Notes: generated by a model from the sequence alone, not told the origin. A stretch of DNA of 34,528 nt from Pararhodospirillum photometricum DSM 122 (GCF_000284415.1 NC_017059.1:1993977-2028504), one strand, 5' to 3'; shown: positions 22,580-31,278, counted from the first letter of the stretch. A program made the numbers and translations.

Positions 22580-23863
22580 CTAGGGCTCGGGGCCGTCCTC
22601 CTCCCCCGGCAAGGCGAAGAGACGGCGCAGCATGGCCTCGGCCTGATCCTTGGCATCTTCGCTTTCGGCGGCCATAGCGCGTAGCGCGGCGCTTGGCGCA
22701 TGCAGTAGGCGCCCGACCAGCAAGCGAGTCGCCTTTTCGGCATCGTCGGGAGCCTCGTCAAGCGCGCGGCGCCGCTCGACATCGAACAAGGCGCGCAAGG
22801 CCATGATCGCCGGCACGGCGCGCCGCTCGGCCCGATGGCGCACGAAAACCCGCACCGCCTCATCAACCAGCAAGCTGGCGGCCCGGGCGGCCTCGTCGCG
22901 GTTGGCCCGGCCGCGCTCGGCCACCCCTTCAAGGTCGGCCAAGTCATAGAGGAAGGCGGCTTCCAGGCGCTCGACGGCGGGTTCGATGGTGGCGGGCACG
23001 GCGACATCGACCAGGAAAATGGGCCGGTTGCGCCGTCGCCGCAAGGACAGCCGCACGGCCTCCTCAGACAGGGCATGGGCGCTGCCCCCCATGCCAGCCA
23101 CCACGATATCGGCCTCGACCAGCAGATCCATCAGGCGGTCGTGGGTTGCCACCAAACCGCCCAGGCGCTCGGCCACCGCTTGGGCCCGCAGCCGGCGCGG
23201 GCTGCACACCACAAGGCGGCCGACCCCGGCGGCCAGGAGTTGCTCGGCGATCAACTCGCCCATTTCCTGGGTGCCCAGCAGCAGCAAGCGGCACGAGCCC
23301 AGATCGCCGTGCAGGTCGCGTGCCACCTGAACGGCGGCGGCGGCCAAACTGACCGGGCCTTCGGCCAAGGGGGTTTCGGCCCGGGCGCGTTTGGCGGTGG
23401 TGTAGGCGGCTTGCAGCAGGGCTTCCAGGGCCGAGCCGGCGATCCCGGCATCGCGGGCCAGCCGGTGGGCGGCCTTGACCTGCCCCAGAACGTGGGGCTC
23501 GCCGATAACCTGGCTTTCCAGGGAAGCGGCCACCCGGAACAGGTGGGAGACGGCGCTCGCCCCGCGCACATCCAGGAGATGGCCCTCCAGGCACTCCGGG
23601 CACAAGCCGCCGGCCGCGCACAACTCCTCCAGCACGATCTGGCGGACCACCGCCGGCTCGGTGCTGTGGGCGCAGATCTCGACCCGGTCGCAGGTGGACA
23701 GGGCCATGACATCGGTCAGGCCGCGCTGGCGCAAGCGGGTCAGCAGGGTCAAAACGCTGGGGTCGTCGAGGGACAGCCGATCACGCAAGGCGAGCGGGGT
23801 GACCTTTTGGTTCACCCCGACCATGAGATACCCCTCGACGCCGATGCCCGGCCCCTCGCTCAC
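22580..23863 (-). CDS. hemA: Glutamyl-tRNA reductase
   Basis: 427 residues from GTG 23863 (GAGGAG upstream); ATG 23824, with GAGGGG upstream, would give MVGVNQKVTPL and is also plausible. The enzyme reduces glutamyl-tRNA to glutamate-1-semialdehyde, the first step of C5 tetrapyrrole synthesis. The catalytic Cys58 is in ALSTCDRVEI, where most homologues have STCNR. Also visible: SHLFRVAASLESQVIGEPHVLGQVK, a nucleotide-binding LLLLGTQEMGEL (a first Gly usual in other HemAs is Thr here), and a C-terminal dimerisation helix region. Rhodospirillales that make haem by the C4 route instead use ALAS; this gene indicates C5 capacity. hisS lies 20 bases upstream. Confidence 0.93.
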   Translation of the reverse strand: MSEGPGIGVEGYLMVGVNQKVTPLALRDRLSLDDPSVLTLLTRLRQRGLTDVMALSTCDRVEICAHSTEPAVVRQIVLEELCAAGGLCPECLEGHLLDVRGASAVSHLFRVAASLESQVIGEPHVLGQVKAAHRLARDAGIAGSALEALLQAAYTTAKRARAETPLAEGPVSLAAAAVQVARDLHGDLGSCRLLLLGTQEMGELIAEQLLAAGVGRLVVCSPRRLRAQAVAERLGGLVATHDRLMDLLVEADIVVAGMGGSAHALSEEAVRLSLRRRRNRPIFLVDVAVPATIEPAVERLEAAFLYDLADLEGVAERGRANRDEAARAASLLVDEAVRVFVRHRAERRAVPAIMALRALFDVERRRALDEAPDDAEKATRLLVGRLLHAPSAALRAMAAESEDAKDQAEAMLRRLFALPGEEDGPEP

Positions 23864-23883
23864 GGTGCCCTGTCTCCTCGGGA

Positions 23884-25131
23884 TCAGACCAGCCGGGCCA
23901 GGGCGGCTTCGAGCGCGTCGAGCGCGACGGCCTGCTGGTCGCCCGTCTCAAGGTCGCGCAGCCCGACCTCACCCTTGGCGATTTCGTCGGGACCGACAAT
24001 GATCGCGGCCCGGGCCTTCAGACGATCGGCACGCTTCATGCGCTTGCCCAAGGTCCCGCTATAGCCCAGATCAATGACAAACCCGGCCCGGCGCAAGCGG
24101 TCGGCCAGCTCCAGGGCGATATTTTCGGTTTCGGGGCCGGTGGGGACCAGGGCGAAGGGCCGCACCACGGGACGGGCGGCCTCGCCCATCAGCATGGCCA
24201 AACGCTCGACCCCGGCAGCCCAGCCGATGCCCGGGGTGGGCGGTCCGCCCATCTGGCGCACCAAGCCATCGTAACGCCCACCGGCCAACACGGTGCCCTG
24301 GCTACCGAGATCGGTGGTCACGAATTCAAAGGCAGTATGGCCGTAGTAGTCGAGGCCACGCACCAGCAGCGGATCGAGCTTAAACGGGATGTTCAAGCGG
24401 GTCAGGCCATCGGTGACGCGGGCCAGGAAGTCGCGGCTGGCCTGATTGAGATGCTCGCTCAGGCGCGGCGCGTTGGCCACCACGGCGCGGTCGCCCTCGT
24501 CCTTGGAGTCGAGCACGCGCAAGGGATTGCGCTCCAGGCGGGTCAGGCTGTCTTGGGACAGGCGCTCGCGGTGGCTTTGCAGGTAGGCGACCAGGATCTC
24601 GCGGTAGGCGGCACGGCTTTCCAGATCACCCAGGCTGTTGAGGTGCAAGACAACGCGCCCGGCCAGCCCCAGGGCCTCCAGCAGGTGGTACCCCAAGGTG
24701 ATGACCTCGATGTCGCCCAGCGGGTTTTCCACGCCCAACAGCTCGACACCCACTTGATGGAACTGGCGCAGCCGGCCCTTTTGCGGGCGCTCGTGCCGGA
24801 ACATCGGGCCGCGATAGAACACCTTGATCGGCGCGTTCTGGGCCAAGCCATTGGAGATGAAGGCTCGGGCGATGCCGGCGGTGCCTTCGGGCCGCAGCGT
24901 CAGGCTGTCGCCCGAACGGTCGGTGAAGGTGTACATCTCCTTGGTCACGACATCGGAGGTTTCGCCCAGGGTGCGGGCGAAGACGTCGGTGAACTCAAAG
25001 ATCGGCGTGATGATTTCGCCATAGCCGAAGCGCCCGGCGACGGCCCGGGCGGTGTCCTCGACCAAGCGGTGCAGGCCCGACTCTTCGGGCAGGCTGTCAT
25101 GGGTGCCGCGAACGGGCTGCAAGGCGGCCAC
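23884..25131 (-). CDS. hisS: Histidyl-tRNA synthetase
   Basis: 415 residues from GTG 25131, with AGAGGA 8 bases before it. The open frame extends to 25197 but the added residues are not family sequence. The class II core shows LQPVRGTHD, motif 2 FYRGPMFRHERPQKGRLRQFHQ, the histidine-specific LVRGLDYYGHTAFEF and motif 3 GIGWAAGVERL. The C-terminal anticodon-binding domain follows (FALVPTGPETENIALELADR onward). Length agrees with bacterial HisRS (about 420). It begins the minus-strand run hisS-hemA-prfA-prmC and lies 65 bases after the shortened ccmI gene. Confidence 0.95.
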   Translation of the reverse strand: MAALQPVRGTHDSLPEESGLHRLVEDTARAVAGRFGYGEIITPIFEFTDVFARTLGETSDVVTKEMYTFTDRSGDSLTLRPEGTAGIARAFISNGLAQNAPIKVFYRGPMFRHERPQKGRLRQFHQVGVELLGVENPLGDIEVITLGYHLLEALGLAGRVVLHLNSLGDLESRAAYREILVAYLQSHRERLSQDSLTRLERNPLRVLDSKDEGDRAVVANAPRLSEHLNQASRDFLARVTDGLTRLNIPFKLDPLLVRGLDYYGHTAFEFVTTDLGSQGTVLAGGRYDGLVRQMGGPPTPGIGWAAGVERLAMLMGEAARPVVRPFALVPTGPETENIALELADRLRRAGFVIDLGYSGTLGKRMKRADRLKARAAIIVGPDEIAKGEVGLRDLETGDQQAVALDALEAALARLV

Positions 25132-25196
25132 GGTGTTATCCTCTTTGGCATGTTCTGCAAAATGCAGGGCCGAGTGGCGCCTGCCGGGCTTGATCA

Positions 25197-25916
25197 TCAG
25201 CCCAAGAGGGACCCGATACCATTCGGACCCGCTGCTGTCCAGAAAAGCGCGCCTTTGGAAGAAAGAGAGAAGGCGGGGAGGCGGGCCACCGCCTCCGCCG
25301 CTTGACCGGCCTGGAGCAGCAGCCGAGCCAGTTGCAAGCGTGGTTCCGGGTCCTCGGGTGTGGCGGCGATGGCAGCCTTCAGGCTGGCCATGCGGTCCAC
25401 ACTCTCTGGTGCGCTGGGTGGGGGACTGGCCGGAGCCTCGGGGCCGGCGGCGGTGAGGCGGCTGGCTTCGTCCAGACGTTGGGCAAAGGGCAGGTCGCGC
25501 TGGCCGGGCATGCCGACCACGGTGTAGAGGGCCAAGGCCGCCGCCGGCAGGCCGATGATCAGCGCTGCTGCCGCCGCGCGGCTGCGGTTGCCGGCGGGCA
25601 CGGTGGTGACCTGCGGCGGGGGGATCTCCGGCGCAGGGATCCCCCCCTCGGGAGCCGGGCCGACGGGGGCCACCGGCACGGCCAGCAGGCGACGCTGCAC
25701 TTCCAGGCGGGCCGCCTCGGCCTGATCGGGTGGCAACAGGCCGGAGGCTAGGTCGCGCTCGATCTCGGAGAGTTGATCGCGATAGACGGCCAAGTCATAG
25801 GCGGCGCGGGTCGGAACATCGGCATCCACCCGGCGCGGGCGCACCAGGGGCCAAGCCAGGGTTCCCGCCGCGCCCAGGCCCACGCCCGCCGCCACGGTCC
25901 AAAACAACACGGTCAC
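25197..25916 (-). CDS. ccmI: Cytochrome c maturation protein CcmI, C-terminally truncated
   Basis: 239 residues from GTG 25916, in a GTGA overlap with ccmH. The N-terminus spans the membrane (MTVLFWTVAAGVGLGAAGTLAWPLV). It is followed by AYDLAVYRDQLSEIERDLASGLL, the normal CcmI cytoplasmic segment, and a second span (AAAALIIGLPAAALALYTVVG). The periplasmic TPR part, which presents apocytochrome c to the haem ligase, is cut after roughly one repeat (DPEPRLQLARLLLQAGQAAEAVARL). CcmI proteins are commonly 300-420 residues. The last 26 residues (PAFSLSSKGALFW.. on) come from a REP-like half unit and unrelated sequence. Function may be partly lost. Confidence 0.85.
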   Translation of the reverse strand: MTVLFWTVAAGVGLGAAGTLAWPLVRPRRVDADVPTRAAYDLAVYRDQLSEIERDLASGLLPPDQAEAARLEVQRRLLAVPVAPVGPAPEGGIPAPEIPPPQVTTVPAGNRSRAAAAALIIGLPAAALALYTVVGMPGQRDLPFAQRLDEASRLTAAGPEAPASPPPSAPESVDRMASLKAAIAATPEDPEPRLQLARLLLQAGQAAEAVARLPAFSLSSKGALFWTAAGPNGIGSLLG

Positions 25917-26479
25917 GCGGGGGTCTCCTTGTCGGCGGCCGGGGAGGGGGCCGGAGGGGGAGGAGCAGCGGGAGAGGGAGAGGGAGAGGGAGGCGAGGCC
26001 TCAGCCAGCAGGGCCTTGAGGCGGCGCTCCTCTTCCTCGTTCAAGCCCGTGACCAGAGCCGGATCGACCCCGTCGCGGCGGCGAAAGAAGGTCCACAGCC
26101 CAAACGCCCCGGCCCCCAGCGCCAAGAAGGGACCCAGCCACAAGAACACGGTGGTGGTCTTGAAGGGCGGTTTCATCAGCACATAGTCGCCGTAGCGCTC
26201 GACCATGTAGCCGACCACCTCGTCGTTGCTGCGTCCCTCGGTCAACAAGGAGCGGACCCTCAGGCGCATGTCGCGGGCGAGGTCGGCGTTGGATTCGTCG
26301 ATGTTCTCGCTTTGGCAGACCACGCAGCGCAGGCCCTGGCTGATCTCGCGGGCCCGGCTTTCCAAGGTGGGGTCGGGCAGGATCTCGTCGGGCTGGACCG
26401 CCAACGCCGGCAGGCTGACGAGCCCCAGTCCGAAGACGAGCACGGCGGGACGGAGGAAAAAACCGGTGAGGTGGGTCAT
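25913..26479 (-). CDS. ccmH: Cytochrome c maturation protein CcmH
   Basis: 188 residues from ATG 26479, in an ATGA overlap with the ccmG stop. A signal peptide (about 1-27, ending LPALA) is followed by the redox motif LRCVVCQSENIDES with Cys52 and Cys55, then RDMRLRVRSLLTEGRSNDEVVGYMVERYGDYVLMKPP. One membrane span (TVFLWLGPFLALGAGAFGLWTF) follows, then a Pro/Ser-rich cytoplasmic tail. The protein keeps apocytochrome cysteines reduced for haem attachment, working with CcmF and CcmG. The tail is longer and more Pro-rich than usual. Confidence 0.94.
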   Translation of the reverse strand: MTHLTGFFLRPAVLVFGLGLVSLPALAVQPDEILPDPTLESRAREISQGLRCVVCQSENIDESNADLARDMRLRVRSLLTEGRSNDEVVGYMVERYGDYVLMKPPFKTTTVFLWLGPFLALGAGAFGLWTFFRRRDGVDPALVTGLNEEEERRLKALLAEASPPSPSPSPAAPPPPAPSPAADKETPA

Positions 26480-27084
26480 GGCTGGCCCTCCCGCAAGGAC
26501 AAGATCAGGGGCTTGAGGGTCTGGCTCCACACCTCGGGGGTGATCGGTCCGGTATGCTTGTAGCGGACCACGCCCTGGGCATCGACCACAAAGGTTTCGG
26601 GCGCGCCGGTCACACCGAGGTCAATGACCACGTGGCTGTCCGGGTCGAGGCCGACCCGGTCGTAGGGGTCGCCGTGGCGGTTAAGCCACGCCAGCCCGTC
26701 GGCTGGATCCTTCTCCCGCCAGTCCACCCCGTGGATGCGCACCAAGCCTTCACGCTGGATGGCCAGCAGCATGGGGTGTTCCTGCTGGCAGGCCACGCAC
26801 CACGAGCCGAACACGTTGACCAGACTGACATCTCCCTTGAGGGCGGCGCTGTCAAGGGGCCGGCCTCGGCCGGGCAGGGGCTCCAGCGAAAACGCGGGCA
26901 GGGGCCGGTTGATCAACTGCGAGGGCAACAAGCGAGGATCTCGATCCAGCCCCACCAGGAACAACACCACCAACAGGGCGACCACCCCCAGGGGCAGGAA
27001 ATAAACCCAGCGCTTGGGGCGCTTGGCTGCGACGAAGGGCAGGGGGGCGGTCTCCTCGGGGTCGGGAGAGGGCGAGGGGGTCAT
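26476..27084 (-). CDS. ccmG: Thiol:disulfide interchange protein CcmG/DsbE
   Basis: 202 residues from ATG 27084, in an ATGA overlap with ccmF. One N-terminal span (WVYFLPLGVVALLVVLFLVG) anchors a periplasmic thioredoxin domain with active site SWCVACQQEHP (Cys96, Cys99) and the cis-Pro loop GVTGAPETFVVD. It reduces CcmH and apocytochrome c, drawing electrons from CcdA or DsbD, neither of which is in the window. The order ccmF-G-H-I is the usual one. Codons overlap at both ends, so translation is coupled along the operon. Confidence 0.94.
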   Translation of the reverse strand: MTPSPSPDPEETAPLPFVAAKRPKRWVYFLPLGVVALLVVLFLVGLDRDPRLLPSQLINRPLPAFSLEPLPGRGRPLDSAALKGDVSLVNVFGSWCVACQQEHPMLLAIQREGLVRIHGVDWREKDPADGLAWLNRHGDPYDRVGLDPDSHVVIDLGVTGAPETFVVDAQGVVRYKHTGPITPEVWSQTLKPLILSLREGQP

Positions 27085-29072
27085 GACGCCAAACTCCTTG
27101 CTTCACGCGGGGCCCGGCGCGGCGCGCCCACCCGGTGACGGCGGTCGCTGACCGACATCAGGCCGCCCAGGCTCATCAGCAGCGCGCCGTACCACAAGAA
27201 GGGCACCGCCGGCTCGTAATAGAAACGGGTAACAAAGCCACCATCGCCGGTCGGCTCGCCGATGACGGCGTGGGTGTCGGACAGGCCGTTGGTGTGAATC
27301 GCCGATTCGGTGGTCGGCATCGGCGGGGTGCGGTAGGCGCGGCGCTCGGGATGCAGCACGGCGATCTCCTGACCGTCGCGCGTCAGGCGCACGGTGCCGG
27401 TGATCGAGGTGTAGTTGGGGCCTTCCTCCAGGGCGACATCGACCAAGGTGAAGGTGGTCCCGGCCAAGTCCTTGCTTTCGCCGGGCTTGAGGGCCTGGAC
27501 CGCCTCTTGCTTCCAGGCGGTGTTGCCGGCGATGCCCACCACCACCAGCGCGGTGCCCAGGTGGCCCAGCACCAGACCCCAGGTGGCGCGCGGTTGCAAC
27601 CGCAGGCGGCGCTGGACCTCGGTCCAGGGCTCACGGCCCAAGCGCAGGCGTTCCGAGAGGTCCACCAAGGTGCCGACCGCCAGCCACGCCGCCAGCCCAA
27701 AGCCAAAGGCCGCTCCCACCTCGGCCAAGCCGCCCCCCGCCAACCCATAGGTCAGCAGGGCAATCCCCACGGCGGCGCCGAACGCCACCTTGAGGCGGCC
27801 CAAGGCCCCAGCCAAGTCGGCCCGTTTCCAACTCAACATCGGGCCCACCGCCATCAGAGCGACCATGGGCACCATCAGGGGCACGAACACGCTGTTGAAG
27901 AACGGCGCGCCCACCGTGACCTTGCCCCACTGGAAGGCATCGGCGATCAGCGGGTAGAGAGTGCCCAGCAACACGGTCAAGGAGGCCGTGCTCATCAACA
28001 GGTTGTTAACGAGCAAGCTGCCCTCGCGCGACACCGGCGCAAACAGCCCCCCCGCCTTGAGCACCGGCGCGCGCACGGCAAACAAGGTGAGCGAGCCGCC
28101 GATGGTGACAGCCAGCAAGATCAGGATGAACAGGCCGCGCGTCGGGTCGGTGGCAAAGGCGTGCACCGAGGTGATGACGCCCGAGCGCACCAAAAAGGTG
28201 CCGACCAGGGACAGCGAAAAGGTGACAATGGCCAAAAACACCGTCCAGGCCTTCAGGCTGTCGCGTTTTTCCACCACGATGGCCGAATGGAGCAAGGCGG
28301 TGCCGGCCAGCCAGGGAATGAAACTGGCGTTTTCCACCGGATCCCAGTACCACCAGCCGCCCCAACCCAGTTCATAGTAAGCCCACCAACTGCCCAGGGC
28401 GATGCCAAGGGTCAGGAAGACCCAGGCGATCAGGGTCCACGGGCGCACCCAGCGCGCCCAAGCCGCGTCCACCCGGCCCTCGATCAAGGCGGCGATGGCC
28501 AGGGAAAAGGCCATGGAAAAGCCCACGTACCCGGCATACAGCATGGGCGGATGGAAGGCGAGGCCGGGATCTTGCAGCATCGGGTTGAGACCCTGGCCGT
28601 TGATCGGCGCCATTCCTTCCGGCACGCGCAAAAACGGATTGGACGTGAACAGGATAAACAGCAAAAACCCGGTGATGATCAGCGCCTGAATCGCCAGAGC
28701 CCGCGCCCGCAAGGCCGGCGGCAGGCTGCCCCCCAGAAGGCTCATGGCAAACGAAAACGCCGCCAAGATCACGATCCACAGGAGCAACGACCCCTCGTGA
28801 TTGCCCCACACGCCCGAGACCTTGTACAGCAAGGGTTTGTCGGTGTGGCTGTTCTCAATCACGTTTACCAGGGAAAAATCGCTGACCACATAGGCATAGG
28901 TCAGGGCGCCAAACGCCGCGGCGATCAGGGGGAACAAGGCAAACGAGGCACGGCGCCCCGCCTCCATCCAGGCCACGTTGCCATGGCGCGCGCCCAACAG
29001 GGGCAGCAGGGATTGGGCGGCGGCCACGCACAGAGCCAGGACAAGGCAGAAGTGTCCGAACTCGGCGATCAT
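27081..29072 (-). CDS. ccmF: Haem lyase subunit CcmF
   Basis: 663 residues from ATG 29072 (GGAG 9 bases upstream). ATGs 9 and 6 bases earlier are too close to that site, and the open frame further up lacks similarity. It is a polytopic membrane protein with many spans and the tryptophan-rich haem-handling WWD domain: WGGWWYWDPVENASFIPWLAGTALLHS. Other conserved parts are WGNHEGSLLLW and FHPPMLYAGYVG. The C-terminal periplasmic domain and a final span end before the basic tail. CcmF with CcmH and CcmI attaches haem from CcmE to apocytochrome c. Length agrees with bacterial CcmF (about 640-660). Confidence 0.95.
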   Translation of the reverse strand: MIAEFGHFCLVLALCVAAAQSLLPLLGARHGNVAWMEAGRRASFALFPLIAAAFGALTYAYVVSDFSLVNVIENSHTDKPLLYKVSGVWGNHEGSLLLWIVILAAFSFAMSLLGGSLPPALRARALAIQALIITGFLLFILFTSNPFLRVPEGMAPINGQGLNPMLQDPGLAFHPPMLYAGYVGFSMAFSLAIAALIEGRVDAAWARWVRPWTLIAWVFLTLGIALGSWWAYYELGWGGWWYWDPVENASFIPWLAGTALLHSAIVVEKRDSLKAWTVFLAIVTFSLSLVGTFLVRSGVITSVHAFATDPTRGLFILILLAVTIGGSLTLFAVRAPVLKAGGLFAPVSREGSLLVNNLLMSTASLTVLLGTLYPLIADAFQWGKVTVGAPFFNSVFVPLMVPMVALMAVGPMLSWKRADLAGALGRLKVAFGAAVGIALLTYGLAGGGLAEVGAAFGFGLAAWLAVGTLVDLSERLRLGREPWTEVQRRLRLQPRATWGLVLGHLGTALVVVGIAGNTAWKQEAVQALKPGESKDLAGTTFTLVDVALEEGPNYTSITGTVRLTRDGQEIAVLHPERRAYRTPPMPTTESAIHTNGLSDTHAVIGEPTGDGGFVTRFYYEPAVPFLWYGALLMSLGGLMSVSDRRHRVGAPRRAPREARSLAS

Positions 29073-29140
29073 GGACATCATCTCCAAAGCCGGAGAAAAA
29101 GACGCGACGTCCCCCGGCCCGCAAGCGCGGGGGACGCGGT

Positions 29141-29590
29141 TTATTGGCCCGGGGACGGGGGGCCATGCTCCCACTTGCCCGAGGCCTTGAGCGATTCCGC
29201 CACCTCGGGGGGCATGTAGTTCTCATCGTGCTTGGCCAGCACGGTTTCGGCGATAAAGCCCTTGTCGTCGCCCAGCCGGCCCTCGGCCACCACGCCCTGA
29301 CCCTCGCGGAACAGGTCGGGCAGCAAGCCGGTGTAGGTGACGGGCAGACGGTTGACGAGATCGGTGACGACAAAGCGCACCACCTCGCCCTCCTTGACCA
29401 CGCTCCCTTGTTCCACGAGGCCGCCCACCCGGAAGCGGCGCCCTTCCTCGATGTGCTTTTCCTTGACGTCCGTGGGACTGTAAAAAAACACCAAGTTGTC
29501 CTTCAAGGCCGCCAGGGTCAAACCAACCGCCGTGAACAAGACCAGAAGGCCCAGCAGCACGAACATCAAGCGGCGTTTTTTGCGGGTCAC
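29141..29590 (-). CDS. ccmE: Haem chaperone CcmE
   Basis: 149 residues. A short basic N-terminus and one membrane span (LMFVLLGLLVLFTAVGLTLAAL) precede the periplasmic OB-fold (FFYSPTDVKEKHIEEGRRFRVGGLV.. to VVAEGRLGDDKGFIAETVLAKHDENYMPPE). His121 in LAKHDENY is the residue that binds haem covalently before it is handed to CcmF. The tail GPPSPGQ is short. Order and spacing match a complete ccm operon. Confidence 0.95.
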   Translation of the reverse strand: MTRKKRRLMFVLLGLLVLFTAVGLTLAALKDNLVFFYSPTDVKEKHIEEGRRFRVGGLVEQGSVVKEGEVVRFVVTDLVNRLPVTYTGLLPDLFREGQGVVAEGRLGDDKGFIAETVLAKHDENYMPPEVAESLKASGKWEHGPPSPGQ

Positions 29591-29628
29591 GGGTCGCGTT
29601 CTCCCTCGTTATGACAGGCGCCCGGCCC

Positions 29629-29808
29629 TCAGGACGGCTCACGGTCCCGGCTCAGGGTCCGCATCCGGTCCAGAAGGGCCAGGGTGCGTCGGCGCTCGGT
29701 CCAGGCGTGCACCGCGAGGCCACCCACCACGACCGCGCACAACACATAGGCTGGCCACACATAAAGCGCGTAGCCTCCCATGGCAAAATAGGTCATCAGG
29801 CTGTCCAT
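29629..29808 (-). CDS. ccmD: Haem exporter protein CcmD
   Basis: 59 residues from ATG 29808. CcmD is a small single-span protein that helps release holo-CcmE from the CcmABC complex. The sequence MDSLMTYFAMGGYALYVWPAY is the standard family start, followed by VLCAVVVGGLAVHAW and a charged helical tail (TERRRTLALLDRMR). The open frame runs further upstream, but only the part from MDSL is conserved. It sits between ccmC and ccmE as usual. Confidence 0.9.
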   Translation of the reverse strand: MDSLMTYFAMGGYALYVWPAYVLCAVVVGGLAVHAWTERRRTLALLDRMRTLSRDREPS

Positions 29809-29821
29809 CTGCGCTCTTCCC

Positions 29822-30541
29822 TTAGCCGGCCAGGGCCCGCTGGCCCAGGGCGCGGATCTTGGCGGCGGCAATGCCGCTTTCCATGCGCACCAGAACCAGG
29901 GTCACGAACAAAAGCTGAAAGCCCAGCACCATCACCAGCAAGGGCCCCAAAATCGAGGCATCAAGCGCCGGGCCCCCCGCCTTGATCACGCTGGCCGGCT
30001 GGTGCAGCGTGTTCCACCAGTCCACCGAGAACTTGATGATGGGAATGTTGACCACCCCGACCAAACACAAAATGGCGGCGGCGCGGTTGCCGCGCGTCAC
30101 GTCGTCAAAGGCGTTGGCCAGCGCCATGTAGCCCAGGTACAAAAACAGCAAGACCAGCATCGAGGTCAGGCGCGCGTCCCACACCCACCAAGCCCCCCAC
30201 ATCGGCTTGCCCCACAGGGCGCCCGAGACGAGGCACAAAAAGGTGAAGGCCGCGCCCAGCGGCGCCGCCGCCCGCGCCGCCAGATCGGCCAGCGGGTGCT
30301 TCCAGATTAGGGCCACCGCCGAGCCCACCGCCATGAAAACATAGGCAAACAGGGCCATCCAGGCCGAGGGAACGTGCACATACATGATGCGCACGCTCTC
30401 GCCTTGCTGGTAGTCCGGTGGGGAGTACACCAAAGACCACGCCAGCCCCACCAGCAAGGACAGCCCGGTCAGGGCGGCGCTCCACGGCAGGACCACGCGA
30501 CTGATCTTGAGAAAGCGAGTCGGATTGGCAAATTTGTGCAT
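29822..30541 (-). CDS. ccmC: Haem exporter/handler protein CcmC
   Basis: 239 residues, six membrane spans. The haem-handling tryptophan-rich motif is WGKPMWGAWWVWDARLTSMLV; conserved periplasmic histidines lie in MYVHVPSAWMA and in WWNTLHQPAS. CcmC supplies haem and attaches it to CcmE. The N-terminus MHKFANPTRFLKIS is the normal start. It ends 13 bases before ccmD. Confidence 0.95.
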   Translation of the reverse strand: MHKFANPTRFLKISRVVLPWSAALTGLSLLVGLAWSLVYSPPDYQQGESVRIMYVHVPSAWMALFAYVFMAVGSAVALIWKHPLADLAARAAAPLGAAFTFLCLVSGALWGKPMWGAWWVWDARLTSMLVLLFLYLGYMALANAFDDVTRGNRAAAILCLVGVVNIPIIKFSVDWWNTLHQPASVIKAGGPALDASILGPLLVMVLGFQLLFVTLVLVRMESGIAAAKIRALGQRALAG

Positions 30542-30612
30542 GGGGCGATCTCGGTTTCGGGTCGCTACACCTTAGCGAAGGAACCGGGCGGTTTCCAGTC
30601 CGCCCAGGACGC

Positions 30613-31278
30613 TCATTCCAGGGCCTGACGCAGCGCCAGGGCCGTGGCAAGAGGGCACAAGACCAGCGCGGCCAGCAACATGGCCCCCAAGATCTTCAAC
30701 TGCGCCCCATAGGCAAACCCCATCACGGCCGCATCCACGGCCGACACCCCGAAAATGAGAACGGGGACGTACAAGGGCAAAATCAGCAAGGAGACCAAAA
30801 CACCGCCCCGCCGCGCCCCTAACACCAAGGCCGCGCCCACCGCGCCCACCAAGCTCAGGGTCGGCGTGCCCAGCGCCATCGCCGCCAGCATCAGCCCAAA
30901 GCCCTCAGGGCGCATTTGCAAGAGCACCGCCAGCAGGGGGGCCGCAGCCAACAGGGGCAAGGCGGTGGTCAGCCAGTGGGCGGCGATCTTGGCGGTGACA
31001 ATGAGCGTCAGCGATGCCGGGGCCCGGGTCAGCAGGTCCAGGCTGCCGTCTTCGTATTCCTGCTGAAACAGGCGGTCCAGGGACAGCATGGACGCAAGAA
31101 GCGCCGTTACCCACAACACGCCGGCGCTGATCCGCTCCAAGACCGCCGTTTCCGGCCCCACGCCAAAGGGGAACAGCACCACCGTCACCACAAAAAAGGC
31201 AACCACCATCAAGCTGTCGGTGCCCTGGCGCAGCGCCAAGCGCAGGTCGCGCGCCAGAACCGTTCCAAAAACCCCCAT
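30613..31278 (-). CDS. ccmB: Haem exporter protein CcmB
   Basis: 221 residues from ATG 31278, which overlaps the ccmA stop by one base (TGATG). MGVFGTVLARDLRLALRQGTDSLMVVAFF is the family N-terminus, followed by six hydrophobic segments and GPETAVLERISAGVLWVTALLASMLSLDRLFQQEYEDGSLD. CcmB is the permease partner of CcmA; the complex uses ATP to free haem-loaded CcmE from CcmC. The open frame six codons further up overlaps ccmA more and is not favoured. A 71-base gap separates it from ccmC. Confidence 0.94.
   Translation of the reverse strand: MGVFGTVLARDLRLALRQGTDSLMVVAFFVVTVVLFPFGVGPETAVLERISAGVLWVTALLASMLSLDRLFQQEYEDGSLDLLTRAPASLTLIVTAKIAAHWLTTALPLLAAAPLLAVLLQMRPEGFGLMLAAMALGTPTLSLVGAVGAALVLGARRGGVLVSLLILPLYVPVLIFGVSAVDAAVMGFAYGAQLKILGAMLLAALVLCPLATALALRQALE

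Noticed and set aside
27135..29219. 694-residue plus-strand ORF opposite ccmF
   Set aside because: It mirrors ccmF, is rich in Gln, His and Arg, has no family motif, and results from GC-biased third positions. The same holds for long antisense frames at 7518-9494, 11022-12065, 15312-16361 and 17263-18621.
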